A DNA stretch of 64,000 nucleotides from Pontiellaceae bacterium B12219. Lineage in GTDB: Bacteria > Verrucomicrobiota > Kiritimatiellia > Kiritimatiellales > Pontiellaceae. Of the stretch, positions 26,701-35,985 are shown piece by piece (position 1 is the stretch's first letter; each line of letters opens with the position of its first letter). The position numbers and the translations under genes are program-made. The stretch lies in assembly GCA_029432795.1 (NCBI GenBank), contig JARNMJ010000019.1, forward strand, positions 1 through 64,000, read 5' to 3'. The notes under the pieces are model-generated. The model ran no database searches and was not told where the DNA came from. It worked only from the letters and a program-made list of their open reading frames with translations.

Positions 26701-26854
26701 GGAAGGACTGGTTCCTGGATTTCTTGAGACGCTTTTTCGAAATGTCGCCTGTCTGAAAAATGGAGATTTCGCTGTTGATCCACTGATTGCCGGTTATACT
26801 GATTATGTGTCCCTCTGTCGGACGGAGGCGATCGACCGGAGTGAGGTCGAATAA
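23783..26854 (+). CDS. AddB/RexB-like nuclease subunit (PD-(D/E)XK family)
   Basis: 1023 residues from the ATG at 23783 (GGGGGAAG upstream); the frame extends 51 bases further to a GTG inside the intergenic repeat. The C-terminus has the RecB-type nuclease: LHGVIDRVDLIF, then LRVLDYKGSSR (catalytic D and K) and QLPIYAFA. The middle has AVGLEFDVVLFAGLNDGEFP, as in AddB and UvrD-like helicases. A Walker A GKT is absent from the N-terminus (LIVFPTELALRRF instead), so the helicase part is probably inactive, as in RexB. It likely processes double-strand breaks with an AddA partner not in this window. It contains two exact palindromes and a dispersed hairpin element. Confidence 0.75.
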   Translation: MNNELIVFPTELALRRFQQEEALKNGWVDASSHTTFSRLRNICLPYASVKGQRLDAAQQLLLRRQVTEVAAGHFAGQGALGELSERALGDVLDQLIKELAALPGETARIVNWLLDQPRRGKLYQLGTLFSVWRATIKQDGIADALEVNHAILKLLKGPRENWPPQLRDCRQITFRSVRWFNPFEEQCVSALNKKMKVRVESALPPAHAEAAADRMGQRIRSEIMAEPWAVWAEDLGDALAVDSAEILQLSDVTRINFSRSAGAYGEIEDLARRICWNLQTLNIPANRIALVVPNLGTVQDIVPHVFSRFQIPYYFRRGRPVLSSACVKAFMAWLAFPLHPERDIRIDLVRNPSLHFDDRENEIERLLKMSPRLNVKVSTCSGFQALELLNERVVEPEDHFNAQALAVVRTVLERLGAQVLPLKDLVDLIEELLENETVRPRDSHEQGVWILNPHDAVGLEFDVVLFAGLNDGEFPGIPKQDALLNDLERFFLREHLEELGRPLPKMALPKADVLFEQESVLFLSALGMAREQLVFSCQAVDQEGNEKGGSDYFQKLWNLAGWPAQEDMQLSPYDQWRIQTLEAGNLFSNHWNAQFNTKPEDRIPMPGESFLPIIPLPLCRAKDEALQATVFGGTASALSATEREDTVPPVKIDHLVKMLEMEAEREVFLDTPIDERAPSIYCGHIPALKEKIADWFEQKREMSPTALEALAQCRYVFLIERMFGNRDPRVADDTPDPMERGGLIHSILHEIYDAIARGHSGIEAPRYWAVKTSSGWKRRTEDGVGAIPLAVFLPEFGNDYEAFARKIANRRMDSETLGHPGVWAAEREKMLEMVLNFIRYDAETCAAENRYPALFELKFGEETAVDLGPVKLHGVIDRVDLIFADTGDLATLRVLDYKGSSRARSKTEEYAADIIRNFDCQLPIYAFAAQQVFFDAFNTDALNAMTEAGYLIYERDFPALGKSVPKSRISMDREGLVPGFLETLFRNVACLKNGDFAVDPLIAGYTDYVSLCRTEAIDRSEVE
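25675..25729. repeat. Dispersed double-hairpin element inside the AddB-like gene
   Basis: A 55-bp copy with ends TGGAGGGA and TTCCTCCA, and two internal hairpins (GGACGGCG-TCCG-CGTTGTCC with wobble pairs; CGTG-AGGA-CACG). It adds about 19 residues (near 631-649, GGTASALSATEREDTVPP) without breaking the frame. Confidence 0.65.
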
Positions 26855-26884
26855 GACGAAACCTAAATAACAAGGAGCCAGGGA

Positions 26885-28291
26885 ATGCAGATTAAACTCA
26901 ATTTTTTCGGTGCAGCAAAAAATGTTACAGGCTCCTGTTATTATCTCGAGGCCAATGGGGTCCGGCTGTTGATCGATTGCGGGCTCTATCAGGAACGCAA
27001 ACTGAAGCCGCGCAACTGGGCCGATTTTCCGGTTCCGGCAAATACCATTGATGCCGTGCTGCTGACCCATGCTCATCTTGACCATTGCGGCCGTCTGCCC
27101 AAGCTGGTGAAAGAAGGGTTTAAGGGCAAAATTATGGCCACCGCGGCCACGGCGGAAATCGCCAGCATCATCATGGAAGATTCCGCGCACCTGCAGGAAG
27201 AGGACATTAAGCACAAAAAGAAACGGCATGAGCGGACCGGTAAAAAGAGCCCGTTCCCGTATGAACCGCTATACACGATGGAAGATGCACAGAAGGCGAA
27301 ATCGCTGTTTGATAAAGTCCGCTATAAAACCAAGGTCCCGGTGGGCGAGGGCATCACCGCGGAATTCCGTGAAGCAGGGCATGTGTTCGGATCGTCCTCC
27401 ATTCGGATTGAAGTGCAACAGGGTGGCGAAACGCGTACCATTTTATTTTCGGGCGATGTCGGGCGGTGGGATCTGCCGATTATGCGCGATCCCGATCAGT
27501 TTGAGCAGGCCGACTATGTGCTGATTGAATCGACCTACGGCGACCGCGTGCATGGAGAGGTGGCGGATATTCCCGGCGAGCTGGAGCGGGTCATCAACGA
27601 AACGGTGAAGGCGGGAGGAAATGTAATCATTCCAAGTTTTGCGCTCGAACGTACACAGGAGTTGCTCTATCACCTGAACATCCTGCTGAAAGAAGACCGC
27701 ATTCCGCACCTGCTTGCATTTGTCGACAGTCCGATGGCCATCAAGGTTACCGACGTCTTTAAAAAACATCCGGAGCTTTACGATGAAGAAACCATGGCAC
27801 AGATTCATGCGGGAGAGCAGCCCTATGAGTTTCCGGGGCTGACGATGTCGCGGACGGTGGATCAGTCGAAATCGATCAACCACATTAAGGGCACCGCCAT
27901 CATCATTGCGGGCTCGGGGATGTGTACCGGCGGCCGCGTGAAGCATCATTTGAAAAACAATCTGGACCGACCGGAAAGCACGGTTCTTTTTGTAGGCTAT
28001 CAATCGGTCGGAACACTCGGCCGCATTATTCTAGACGGGGCGGAAGAGGTGCGGCTGTTTGGCGAAGTTCAACCGGTGCGGGCGCGTATTGAAAAGATCT
28101 CCGGTTTTTCAGCGCATGCCGATCAGAACGAACTTCTGCGATGGATTATCTCCATCAAGCAAGCGCCGCGTAAGGTGTTTGTAACTCACGGGGAAGAGGA
28201 GCAGGCGACGGCGTTCGGTAAGTTCCTCTCCGAAAAAACCGGATGGTCCTGCATGGTGCCGGATTACGAGCAGGAAGTGATTCTGGATTAA
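26885..28291 (+). CDS. Metallo-beta-lactamase/beta-CASP RNA hydrolase
   Basis: 468 residues of the CPSF-73/YsiA-like bacterial group. The MBL metal motifs THAHLDHCG (HxHxDH), EAGHVFGSS and FSGDVG, and the beta-CASP motifs including GSGMCTGGRVKHH and the C-terminal SGFSAHADQ, are all seen. Such proteins are RNases acting on RNA or tRNA 3' ends. It is shorter than RNase J and lacks its C-terminal domain. It follows the AddB-like gene by 30 bases and may share its transcript. Confidence 0.88.
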   Translation: MQIKLNFFGAAKNVTGSCYYLEANGVRLLIDCGLYQERKLKPRNWADFPVPANTIDAVLLTHAHLDHCGRLPKLVKEGFKGKIMATAATAEIASIIMEDSAHLQEEDIKHKKKRHERTGKKSPFPYEPLYTMEDAQKAKSLFDKVRYKTKVPVGEGITAEFREAGHVFGSSSIRIEVQQGGETRTILFSGDVGRWDLPIMRDPDQFEQADYVLIESTYGDRVHGEVADIPGELERVINETVKAGGNVIIPSFALERTQELLYHLNILLKEDRIPHLLAFVDSPMAIKVTDVFKKHPELYDEETMAQIHAGEQPYEFPGLTMSRTVDQSKSINHIKGTAIIIAGSGMCTGGRVKHHLKNNLDRPESTVLFVGYQSVGTLGRIILDGAEEVRLFGEVQPVRARIEKISGFSAHADQNELLRWIISIKQAPRKVFVTHGEEEQATAFGKFLSEKTGWSCMVPDYEQEVILD

Positions 28292-28316
28292 GCAGCCCCG
28301 GTTCCGGCTGAATATA

Positions 28317-28391
28317 ATGGCCGCAAAAGAACGCAGCGATCCCGGAAGAAATTACTTTTTGGACCGTTGCTCTTTTTGCGGCGTTCTTTCT
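28317..28391. repeat. Inverted-repeat intergenic element (GCCGCAAAA type)
   Basis: The left arm GGCCGCAAAAGAACGCA and the reverse complement of the right arm (GCCGCAAAAAGAGCAACG) match. The right arm runs into TTCTTTTTTTCG, so the element may also end transcription of the gene before it. It is a variant of the A-rich dispersed family. Confidence 0.55.
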
Positions 28392-28483
28392 TTTTTTCGA
28401 GCCTCGGATGGAATCCTTCCGGCTTTTATTTTTGCCCAATGGCAGGGACGTGTCTATATTCCGGCTTTTGCGAATGAATTTAG

Positions 28484-29851
<1,368 letters not shown>

Positions 29852-29873
29852 TGCATTGAGTGGGTACTGAACG

Positions 29874-29898
29874 AGGCGGCCGACTGGCCGCCTTTTTT
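29874..29898 (+). terminator. Intrinsic terminator after purB
   Basis: Perfect stem AGGCGGCC/GGCCGCCT with a GACT loop and a T6 run, 22 bases past the purB stop. Confidence 0.9.
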
Positions 29899-29940
29899 GT
29901 TCTCTTTTCTTTGGAAGTACTTTTCGGCAGACTGTGATCC

Positions 29941-30624
29941 ATGAAATTGATGCCTGTCATTCTGTTCCTGTCTTTTACTCTGCCGGTATTGGCTGAAGTC
30001 CGGACGTGGACCGCGAAGAATGGAAAGACGGTGGAAGCTGAATTTGTGCTTCGCGGCATGAAATCGGTGCGGCTGAAAACGGATGCCGGTAAAATACTGA
30101 ATGTGCCGTTCGACGGATTGAGCCGTGATGATCAGGTTTATGCCGAATTGCAATCGCCCCCGAGTTTGAGTGTGGAGGTTGATCCGAATGAAAACCATGT
30201 CGGGCATTCCGTTAACCGCCGGAATAACGAGGGCTATCTGATTCTCGATTTCGAAATAACCATACGGAAAAAGAGCCGCATGAGTTATTCCCGCCCCCTG
30301 AAAACGAACCTTTATGTGGTCGGGGTTCAGGAAGTTTCCGGAGCATATATCATCCTGCAGCATCATACGTCCCGCGTACTTTTTAATGAAAAGCGGAACT
30401 CCCAGACCATTAAGGTTTCGCAGCTGGTACTGCCGCAAACCCAGGCGGATCTTTTAACCGAATCTGAATATGAAGGGTATGTGCTGACCATCACCGATGA
30501 GCGGGGTGAAAAAATCGGGGTGCACTCCAATCGCAAGGCATTTGAAAGCCGGCCGGATTTTTTCAGTGCCCTGAAGACCGGTTCGATCTTTTCCCGCAGC
30601 GACCTTCAGGGCGCACCCAAATAG
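29941..30624 (+). CDS. Secreted protein with an SHD1-like domain
   Basis: 227 residues. A signal peptide ends at VLAEV. The segment RTWTAKNGKTVEAEFVLRG, then VRLKTDAGKILNVPFDGLSRDDQ, resembles the SHD1 domain that recurs in secreted PVC-group proteins (RxWTxxdGkxxxAeFv...vpl..LSxxDq). The remaining 150 residues are beta-rich and unrecognised. The function is unknown; SHD1 was defined in yeast Sla1 as a ubiquitin/peptide-binding fold, but that role need not carry over. Confidence 0.65.
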   Translation: MKLMPVILFLSFTLPVLAEVRTWTAKNGKTVEAEFVLRGMKSVRLKTDAGKILNVPFDGLSRDDQVYAELQSPPSLSVEVDPNENHVGHSVNRRNNEGYLILDFEITIRKKSRMSYSRPLKTNLYVVGVQEVSGAYIILQHHTSRVLFNEKRNSQTIKVSQLVLPQTQADLLTESEYEGYVLTITDERGEKIGVHSNRKAFESRPDFFSALKTGSIFSRSDLQGAPK

Positions 30625-30816
30625 CCGCAGTTCTGGTTTTTTTCGCTGATCGACCGTTGGTTATGCCGAGGGGAATCGCTGCACGGCGTTTATGCAGGGC
30701 GAGCAAATGGTTTCCGGCTGCATTTCGCCCGATGGATCAACAGGCGGGGCGCGAGAGTTCGGGGCTTCCTGCTCATTTCAGTTTTCATCATGAAATTCAC
30801 GGAGTAGGATGCACGC

Positions 30817-32190
30817 ATGAATCCACGTTCCTTTTCCAATCTTCCTTTATCCGCCGAGCAGCTTTCCAATCTCGACAGCCTGGGCTATCACAACATGACG
30901 CCGGTGCAGATGGCCGCGCTGCCGGGCGCACTGGCGGGTAAGGACCTGATTGTTCAGGCCCGAACCGGGAGCGGTAAAACGGCGGTCTTTGCATTGGCGT
31001 TGCTGGCTCGGCTTGATCTGAGTTCGCCGGACACCCAAATCCTGGTGCTTTGTCCGACCCGTGAACTGAGTATTCAGGTGGCCACTGAACTGCGGCGAAT
31101 TGCGCGGCATCAACAGAATATCACGCTGGCGACGTTGTATGGCGGGCAGGCGGCAAGCCTCCAGAAGCAGGCGCTCAAAAAGGGGGCGCACCTTGTTGTA
31201 GGCACGCCGGGGCGGGTTGCGGATTTGGTTGAACGGGGAGCGTTGGTATTGCGAAACCTTTCGATGCTGGTGCTGGATGAAGCGGATCGGATGCTCGATA
31301 TGGGGTTCATAAAAGAGCTCAAACAGATTACCCGTGTGATTCCGCGAAAACGGCAGACCCTGCTGTTTTCGGCGACATTTCCTGAAAATATTCAGGAGCT
31401 CAGTGGAAATCTGCAGCGGGATCCCCGGCGGATCACGGTGGACGAGCCGGACGCTGCGGATATTGAGCAACGCGTCTTCCGTTGCGCGCCGGAGGAAAAA
31501 CTGGAGGGGCTGAAAACGCTGCTGCTGGCAACCCAGCCGACCTCTGCGGTGATTTTCTGTAATTTCAAGCAAAGCACGCTCGATATCCGCGCGTTTCTTC
31601 GGAAGTTGGGCATCAGCGCGGTCGCCCTCAACGGCGATCTGGACCAGCGGCATCGGGAAGATATTCTGATCCAGTTCAAGCATCAGAGCTGTTCGGTGCT
31701 GATTGCGACCGATGTGGCCGCGCGGGGACTGGACATCAAGGACCTGCCGGTGGTGATTAACTATGAGCTTCCAGCGCCGGATATTTATGTGCACCGGATC
31801 GGGCGTACCGGGCGCGCTGGAAAACGCGGAATTGCTGTGAGCCTTTGCGGGGAACGCGAACAGGGGAAGCTCGCGCAGATCAACGCCTATCAGTCGTCTT
31901 CGCTTAAAATGGAGGTCCTCAGGGATTTGCGTCCTGCTGAAAAAAATATCCCGCGTCCCTTGAATGTGACTTTTTCCATTTCCGGAGGTCGGAAAGCAAA
32001 GTTGCGGGCGGGCGATATTCTCGGTGCATTAACCGCCGAGGGCGGCATCGCGGGGGCGGAAGTCGGTAAAATCGATGTTATGGATTTTATCTCCTATGTT
32101 GCTGTGGCCCGCTCCGCCGCGACCCGCGCGGAGCAAATGCTCAGCGGCTCGAAGATCAAAGGCAGAAGCTATACCATCAAAAAACTCTAG
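30817..32190 (+). CDS. dbpA: DbpA-type DEAD-box RNA helicase
   Basis: 457 residues. An ATP-dependent RNA helicase acting in 50S ribosome assembly. Q motif (MTPVQMAALP), ARTGSGKT (Walker A), PTREL, TPGR, LDEADRML (DEAD), SAT, and HRIGRTGRAG are in order. The last 75 residues form the DbpA RNA-binding domain (RAGDILGALTAEGGI, then GKIDVMDFISYVAV), which recognises 23S rRNA hairpin 92 in known members. The fit in length and domain order is full. Confidence 0.92.
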   Translation: MNPRSFSNLPLSAEQLSNLDSLGYHNMTPVQMAALPGALAGKDLIVQARTGSGKTAVFALALLARLDLSSPDTQILVLCPTRELSIQVATELRRIARHQQNITLATLYGGQAASLQKQALKKGAHLVVGTPGRVADLVERGALVLRNLSMLVLDEADRMLDMGFIKELKQITRVIPRKRQTLLFSATFPENIQELSGNLQRDPRRITVDEPDAADIEQRVFRCAPEEKLEGLKTLLLATQPTSAVIFCNFKQSTLDIRAFLRKLGISAVALNGDLDQRHREDILIQFKHQSCSVLIATDVAARGLDIKDLPVVINYELPAPDIYVHRIGRTGRAGKRGIAVSLCGEREQGKLAQINAYQSSSLKMEVLRDLRPAEKNIPRPLNVTFSISGGRKAKLRAGDILGALTAEGGIAGAEVGKIDVMDFISYVAVARSAATRAEQMLSGSKIKGRSYTIKKL

Positions 32191-32218
32191 CCGGACGAAC
32201 CCGCAGCGCAGCCGCGTT

Positions 32219-33367
32219 TTATTGCAGCGGTATGAGATGGCGGACTTTCCAGAAACCAACGGGATCGTCGGTGGAGACGGTAATGTTGGTTGAAAGCACC
32301 TCGGCAGCGCGAAAGCGGGCTATCTCTTTCCAGTTGCAGAGATTGATCGTGTGCAGGATGGCATAGGTGGTGTCCGGTTTGGTGTTGAACTGGATCTCGG
32401 CCTGTTTGCTTCCGGGCGTGGCATAAAGGTCTGCACCGACGCTGCCGATGGCTTCGTCGATCAGTTTCTGCCGCCAGATGGCGTAGGCCTGAATATCGGT
32501 GGCTTCATCGGTTCCGTAACTGCTTTCCAGCGTTTCCATCATCGCGTCGAAATCGAGCGAGGTGGCCCAGGTTCCGCTGCTGCCGATATCCGTTTCGAGC
32601 CCGATTCGGACGGTGGCGTTGGTGATGTTGGTGCGTTCCCAGCTGACGCCGTCATCGATAGAGCTGAAGGAGTCGCGGTCGAAGGGCATGAGCGAGATGC
32701 CGGTGAGGTTGGTGGAGATGGCGGCAAACCAGGCATCGCGCTCGGCGGTATCGGTCCAGCCGATGGAAGGGGAACTGTCGAACCAGACGGGCAGATCGGC
32801 ATAGATCGGGAAATCGGGCAGACCGTTGGTAACAAAATGAGTGCGCACGGCGGCATAGGTGTCGCGAAGTAGGTTCAGATAGTCGCGTTTCAGGGTGGGG
32901 GAGCCGTCCTTGAAATCGGTCAACGCCTGCGGTTCGATGTCGAGGTGAAGCCCGTCGAACTGCCCGGCGGCGGGTTGGCCGGCGTTGAAATTGATGACCC
33001 GCTCGGTGATTTTGGCGAGAAAGGATGCGTGGTTGGTGGGGAAAATCCAGGTGTTTTCCGACATGAGGAACTGCGATTCAATGCCCTCGGCGTCGAGTTT
33101 GGCGTTCCAGGCGGCAACGACGGCCGGCTCGCTGACGGGGCGGTTCTGATAGCTTCCGTAGACTTTTTTGATGCCGTGGCCGTTGAAGAAATCGAGGGTC
33201 TGGGTTTCGCGAACAGGTGTGCCGACAATGCTGACGGAGCCGTAAACGCTGCCCGAGGCGGCCCAAAACCAGACAGCGCGGTTTTTATTGGCGGTGCAGG
33301 GCAGGGCCGCCAGCAGCAATATGGCAGTGGATGCGGCGATTCGCTTGGAGCTCTTTGTTTTGGCCAT
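32219..33367 (-). CDS. Secreted TIM-barrel-like protein, possible glycoside hydrolase
   Basis: 382 residues from the ATG at 33367, which has AAGGAGAG upstream; the longer open frame would run through the exact palindrome at 33392-33406. A signal peptide ends near PCTANK. GQFDGLHLDIEPQ looks like the catalytic strand of a (beta/alpha)8 glycosidase (DxxxDxE type, as in GH18), and strands follow with FPIYADLPVWFD and GISLMPFDRDS. The C-terminal 60 residues resemble a small beta-sandwich. The family is not identified and the substrate is unknown. Confidence 0.6.
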   Translation of the reverse strand: MAKTKSSKRIAASTAILLLAALPCTANKNRAVWFWAASGSVYGSVSIVGTPVRETQTLDFFNGHGIKKVYGSYQNRPVSEPAVVAAWNAKLDAEGIESQFLMSENTWIFPTNHASFLAKITERVINFNAGQPAAGQFDGLHLDIEPQALTDFKDGSPTLKRDYLNLLRDTYAAVRTHFVTNGLPDFPIYADLPVWFDSSPSIGWTDTAERDAWFAAISTNLTGISLMPFDRDSFSSIDDGVSWERTNITNATVRIGLETDIGSSGTWATSLDFDAMMETLESSYGTDEATDIQAYAIWRQKLIDEAIGSVGADLYATPGSKQAEIQFNTKPDTTYAILHTINLCNWKEIARFRAAEVLSTNITVSTDDPVGFWKVRHLIPLQ

Positions 33368-33709
33368 TATCTGCTCTCCTTCTTTCGCGGGTTCCAAGGG
33401 TTGGAACCCACCTCGTTGCATAGCAATTACAGCACGGAAATACACGGAATTATACGGGAAATGTGCTTCCGGCCGCTGGAACTCCAACGCGAATGCGGGG
33501 TGTTGAATATTCCGTGATGAGCCTGCAGTTGATCCCGTGCTGAACCGGGCCGGGGTTCGTTAGCTGTGAAGGGGATGGCGGAGGACGCTGAAAAGAGCTG
33601 AAAAAGGTTTTTGGGTGATTCACTACTTTTGGATTAGGACTAGGCAATCCCGGCGAAATATTGTTTAGTTTCGGGAAGTCGCAGATTTTTAAATCAGGAG
33701 AGGGTACCT
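33368..33709. other. Divergent intergenic region upstream of accB
   Basis: 342 bases hold the 5' sides of the TIM-barrel gene and accB. Near the left end is the exact palindrome 33392-33406. The A-rich dispersed word lies at 33431-33459 with a partner (TTCCGTG) near 33509-33515. AGGAGAGGG at 33696-33704 is the ribosome-binding site of accB. No further gene is visible. Confidence 0.6.
33431..33459. repeat. Short A-rich dispersed word (CACGGAAATACACGGAAT type)
   Basis: Three near copies of an 11-base unit (AGCACGGAAAT, ACACGGAATTAT, ACGGGAA). A reverse-complement fragment lies 50 bases away, giving an inverted arrangement like the other members of this family. Confidence 0.5.
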
Positions 33710-34165
33710 ATGGAATTCAAAGAAATTAAGCGCATCGTTGAGTTGATGAAGTCAAACGATCTAAGTGAATTTTCGCTGAAAGATGCCGAATTTGAACTTT
33801 CGCTGAAACGAGGCGGAGATGAGCCGCAGGTGGTTTACGCTGCCGCCCCCGCACCGGTCGCCGCCGGAGCTGCTCCTGCAGCTCCCGCTGCCGAAGCCGC
33901 GCCAGCCGCCGATGAGAATGACGGATTAATTGAGATTCCGTCTCCAATCGTTGGAACATTTTATCGTAAACCCGCACCGGATGCGGATAATTTTGTCGAA
34001 GTCGGATCGGAAATTACGGAAGAATCTGTGGTTTGTATTGTTGAAGCCATGAAAGTGATGAACGAAATCAAGGCGGATGTGAAAGGGGTCATTAAGAAGA
34101 TCCTTGTAGACGATGCTTCGCCGGTACAGTACGGGCAGCCGCTCTTCCTCGTTGAACCGAAATAA
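33710..34165 (+). CDS. accB: Biotin carboxyl carrier protein of acetyl-CoA carboxylase
   Basis: 151 residues. It carries biotin between the carboxylase and carboxyltransferase steps of malonyl-CoA synthesis. An N-terminal helical region, a Pro/Ala linker (about 45-65) and a C-terminal biotinyl domain with EAMKVMN (biotin on K115) are as expected. accC follows 11 bases after the stop, an accBC operon. A near-match palindrome (CTCCA-ATCGT-TGGAA) lies in the biotinyl domain. Confidence 0.95.
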   Translation: MEFKEIKRIVELMKSNDLSEFSLKDAEFELSLKRGGDEPQVVYAAAPAPVAAGAAPAAPAAEAAPAADENDGLIEIPSPIVGTFYRKPAPDADNFVEVGSEITEESVVCIVEAMKVMNEIKADVKGVIKKILVDDASPVQYGQPLFLVEPK

Positions 34166-34176
34166 GGGGTTTGCCC

Positions 34177-35538
34177 ATGTTTAAAAAGGTATTGATTGCC
34201 AACCGCGGCGAAATTGCGTTGCGCATTATTCGCGCCTGCAAAGAGCTGGGTGTTCTTTCCGTTGCGGTATATTCCGAGGCTGATGCGGATTCGCTTCACG
34301 TGCAAATGGCCGATGAAGCCATTTGCATTGGACCGGCTTCCGCTGTTGAGAGCTATCTGAAAATCACCAACATCATCAGCGCCGCCGAAGTGGCGGATGT
34401 CGATGCGATTCATCCGGGCTACGGTTTCCTCGCGGAAAATGCACATTTTGCTGAAATCTGCGGAAACTGTAACATCACATTTATCGGCCCGTCGCCGGAC
34501 TGCATTCGCAATATGGGCGACAAGGCTATTGCGCGGGATACCATGAAAGCTGCCGGGGTGCCGATCACTCCGGGGTCTGACGGTATTCTTCCGACAAAAG
34601 AAAAGGCGCTCGAACTGGCTCAGAAAATGGGCTATCCGGTTCTGCTTAAGGCGGTTGCCGGCGGTGGTGGAAAGGGCATGCGCGTTGCGCGTAACGATGT
34701 TTCGTTGGTGCAGGGCTTTATGGCCGCGAGTGCTGAAGGTCAGGCTTCGTTCGGAAATCCCGATCTGTTCATGGAAAAATATATCGAGTCTGCGCGGCAT
34801 GTGGAGGTTCAGATTATCGGCGACAAACACGGTAATGTCTGCCACCTCGGCGAACGTGACTGCTCAATTCAGCGCCGACATCAGAAGCTGGTGGAAGAAG
34901 CGCCTTGCCCGACACTTTCCGAAGAAGAACGTCAGGCGCTTGGCGATGCCGCTGTGAAAGCTGCCAAAGCGGTGAATTACGACAGTGCCGGTACGCTTGA
35001 ATTTCTCTACGACGAAATCGAGAAAAAGTTTTATTTCATGGAAATGAATACCCGCATTCAGGTGGAACACACGGTTTCCGAAGAAGTGAGTGGTATTGAT
35101 TTGATGAAAGAACAGATCCGCGTGGCGGCCGGCGAAAAGCTGTCGTTCACCCAGGATGAAATGAAAATCACCGGCCATGCGATTGAGTATCGCGTGAATG
35201 CTGAAGATCCGTATAACAACTTTACGCCCTCCCCGGGGCCGGTTGAAGCGGTTCATTTCCCCGGAGGACCCGGCATTCGAATCGATTCGCATGTCTATTC
35301 CGGCTACACCATTTCACCGTACTACGACAGCATGATCGGCAAGATCATTACGAAGGGTAAGAACCGGGATGAGGCCATCATGCGTATGCGCCGGGCACTG
35401 GAAGAATTCACGATCAATGGACCGCACACCTCGGTTCCGCTGGGTGAAGCACTGATGATGGATAAAGCCTTTATAGAGGGAACGTATAATACCGCCTATC
35501 TTGAGAAATTTATGCATGAGGTATTTTTGAATTCGTAA
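34177..35538 (+). CDS. accC: Biotin carboxylase of acetyl-CoA carboxylase
   Basis: 453 residues from the ATG at 34177 (AAGGGG upstream), preferred over a TTG six bases earlier. It carboxylates AccB-bound biotin with ATP and bicarbonate. FKKVLIANRGEIALRIIRACKE at the start (in parts), the Gly-rich ATP loop KAVAGGGGKGMR, ERDCSIQRRHQK, and the catalytic region EMNTRIQVEHTVSE are seen. Length equals the family norm. Second gene of accBC; no acc carboxyltransferase gene is in the window. Confidence 0.95.
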   Translation: MFKKVLIANRGEIALRIIRACKELGVLSVAVYSEADADSLHVQMADEAICIGPASAVESYLKITNIISAAEVADVDAIHPGYGFLAENAHFAEICGNCNITFIGPSPDCIRNMGDKAIARDTMKAAGVPITPGSDGILPTKEKALELAQKMGYPVLLKAVAGGGGKGMRVARNDVSLVQGFMAASAEGQASFGNPDLFMEKYIESARHVEVQIIGDKHGNVCHLGERDCSIQRRHQKLVEEAPCPTLSEEERQALGDAAVKAAKAVNYDSAGTLEFLYDEIEKKFYFMEMNTRIQVEHTVSEEVSGIDLMKEQIRVAAGEKLSFTQDEMKITGHAIEYRVNAEDPYNNFTPSPGPVEAVHFPGGPGIRIDSHVYSGYTISPYYDSMIGKIITKGKNRDEAIMRMRRALEEFTINGPHTSVPLGEALMMDKAFIEGTYNTAYLEKFMHEVFLNS

Positions 35539-35564
35539 TCGCCGATAGAAGGAGCAGCTGGGTT

Positions 35565-35981
35565 ATGGAACATCAATTGGATAGTGATATGGAAACTGAT
35601 GGACTTGTGGCCGAAACCACCGGTTCTTCATACGGACAGATCAGCATTAACAACAACGTAGTGGCCATCATTGCGCACGAAACCGCAAAAAAGGTTCCGG
35701 GTGTGGTTGAGCTGCAGGGAACGCTGGCCGACGGCATTGCCGGAATGATCGGTAAAAAGAGCAAGGACAAGGGCATTCGTATTGAAAAAGAAAACGAAGA
35801 GCACCTGACGATTGATCTTAATGTTGTCTTGGCGTTCGGCGTGAAAATTCCTGAAATCTGTGTGCAGCTTCAGGCCGCTGTGAAAGAAGCGGTTGAGGAT
35901 ATGACCGGCCAGCAGGTGTTTGCCGTGAACGTTGTTGTTCAGGGCGTCCGCAGTCTGGAAGTGAAAAAGTCCGAGGATTAA
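35565..35981 (+). CDS. Asp23/Gls24 (YqhY-like) protein
   Basis: 138 residues of the Asp23 family: ISINNNVVAIIAHETAKKVPGV at the start (in parts), a LNVVLAFGVKIPEICVQLQAAVKEAVEDMTG region (in parts), ending with VNVVVQGV. In Bacillus subtilis a homologue (YqhY) also sits directly after accBC and affects acetyl-CoA carboxylase activity, so the same link is likely here. It is followed five bases later by its membrane anchor AmaP. Confidence 0.85.
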   Translation: MEHQLDSDMETDGLVAETTGSSYGQISINNNVVAIIAHETAKKVPGVVELQGTLADGIAGMIGKKSKDKGIRIEKENEEHLTIDLNVVLAFGVKIPEICVQLQAAVKEAVEDMTGQQVFAVNVVVQGVRSLEVKKSED

Positions 35982-35985
35982 AATC

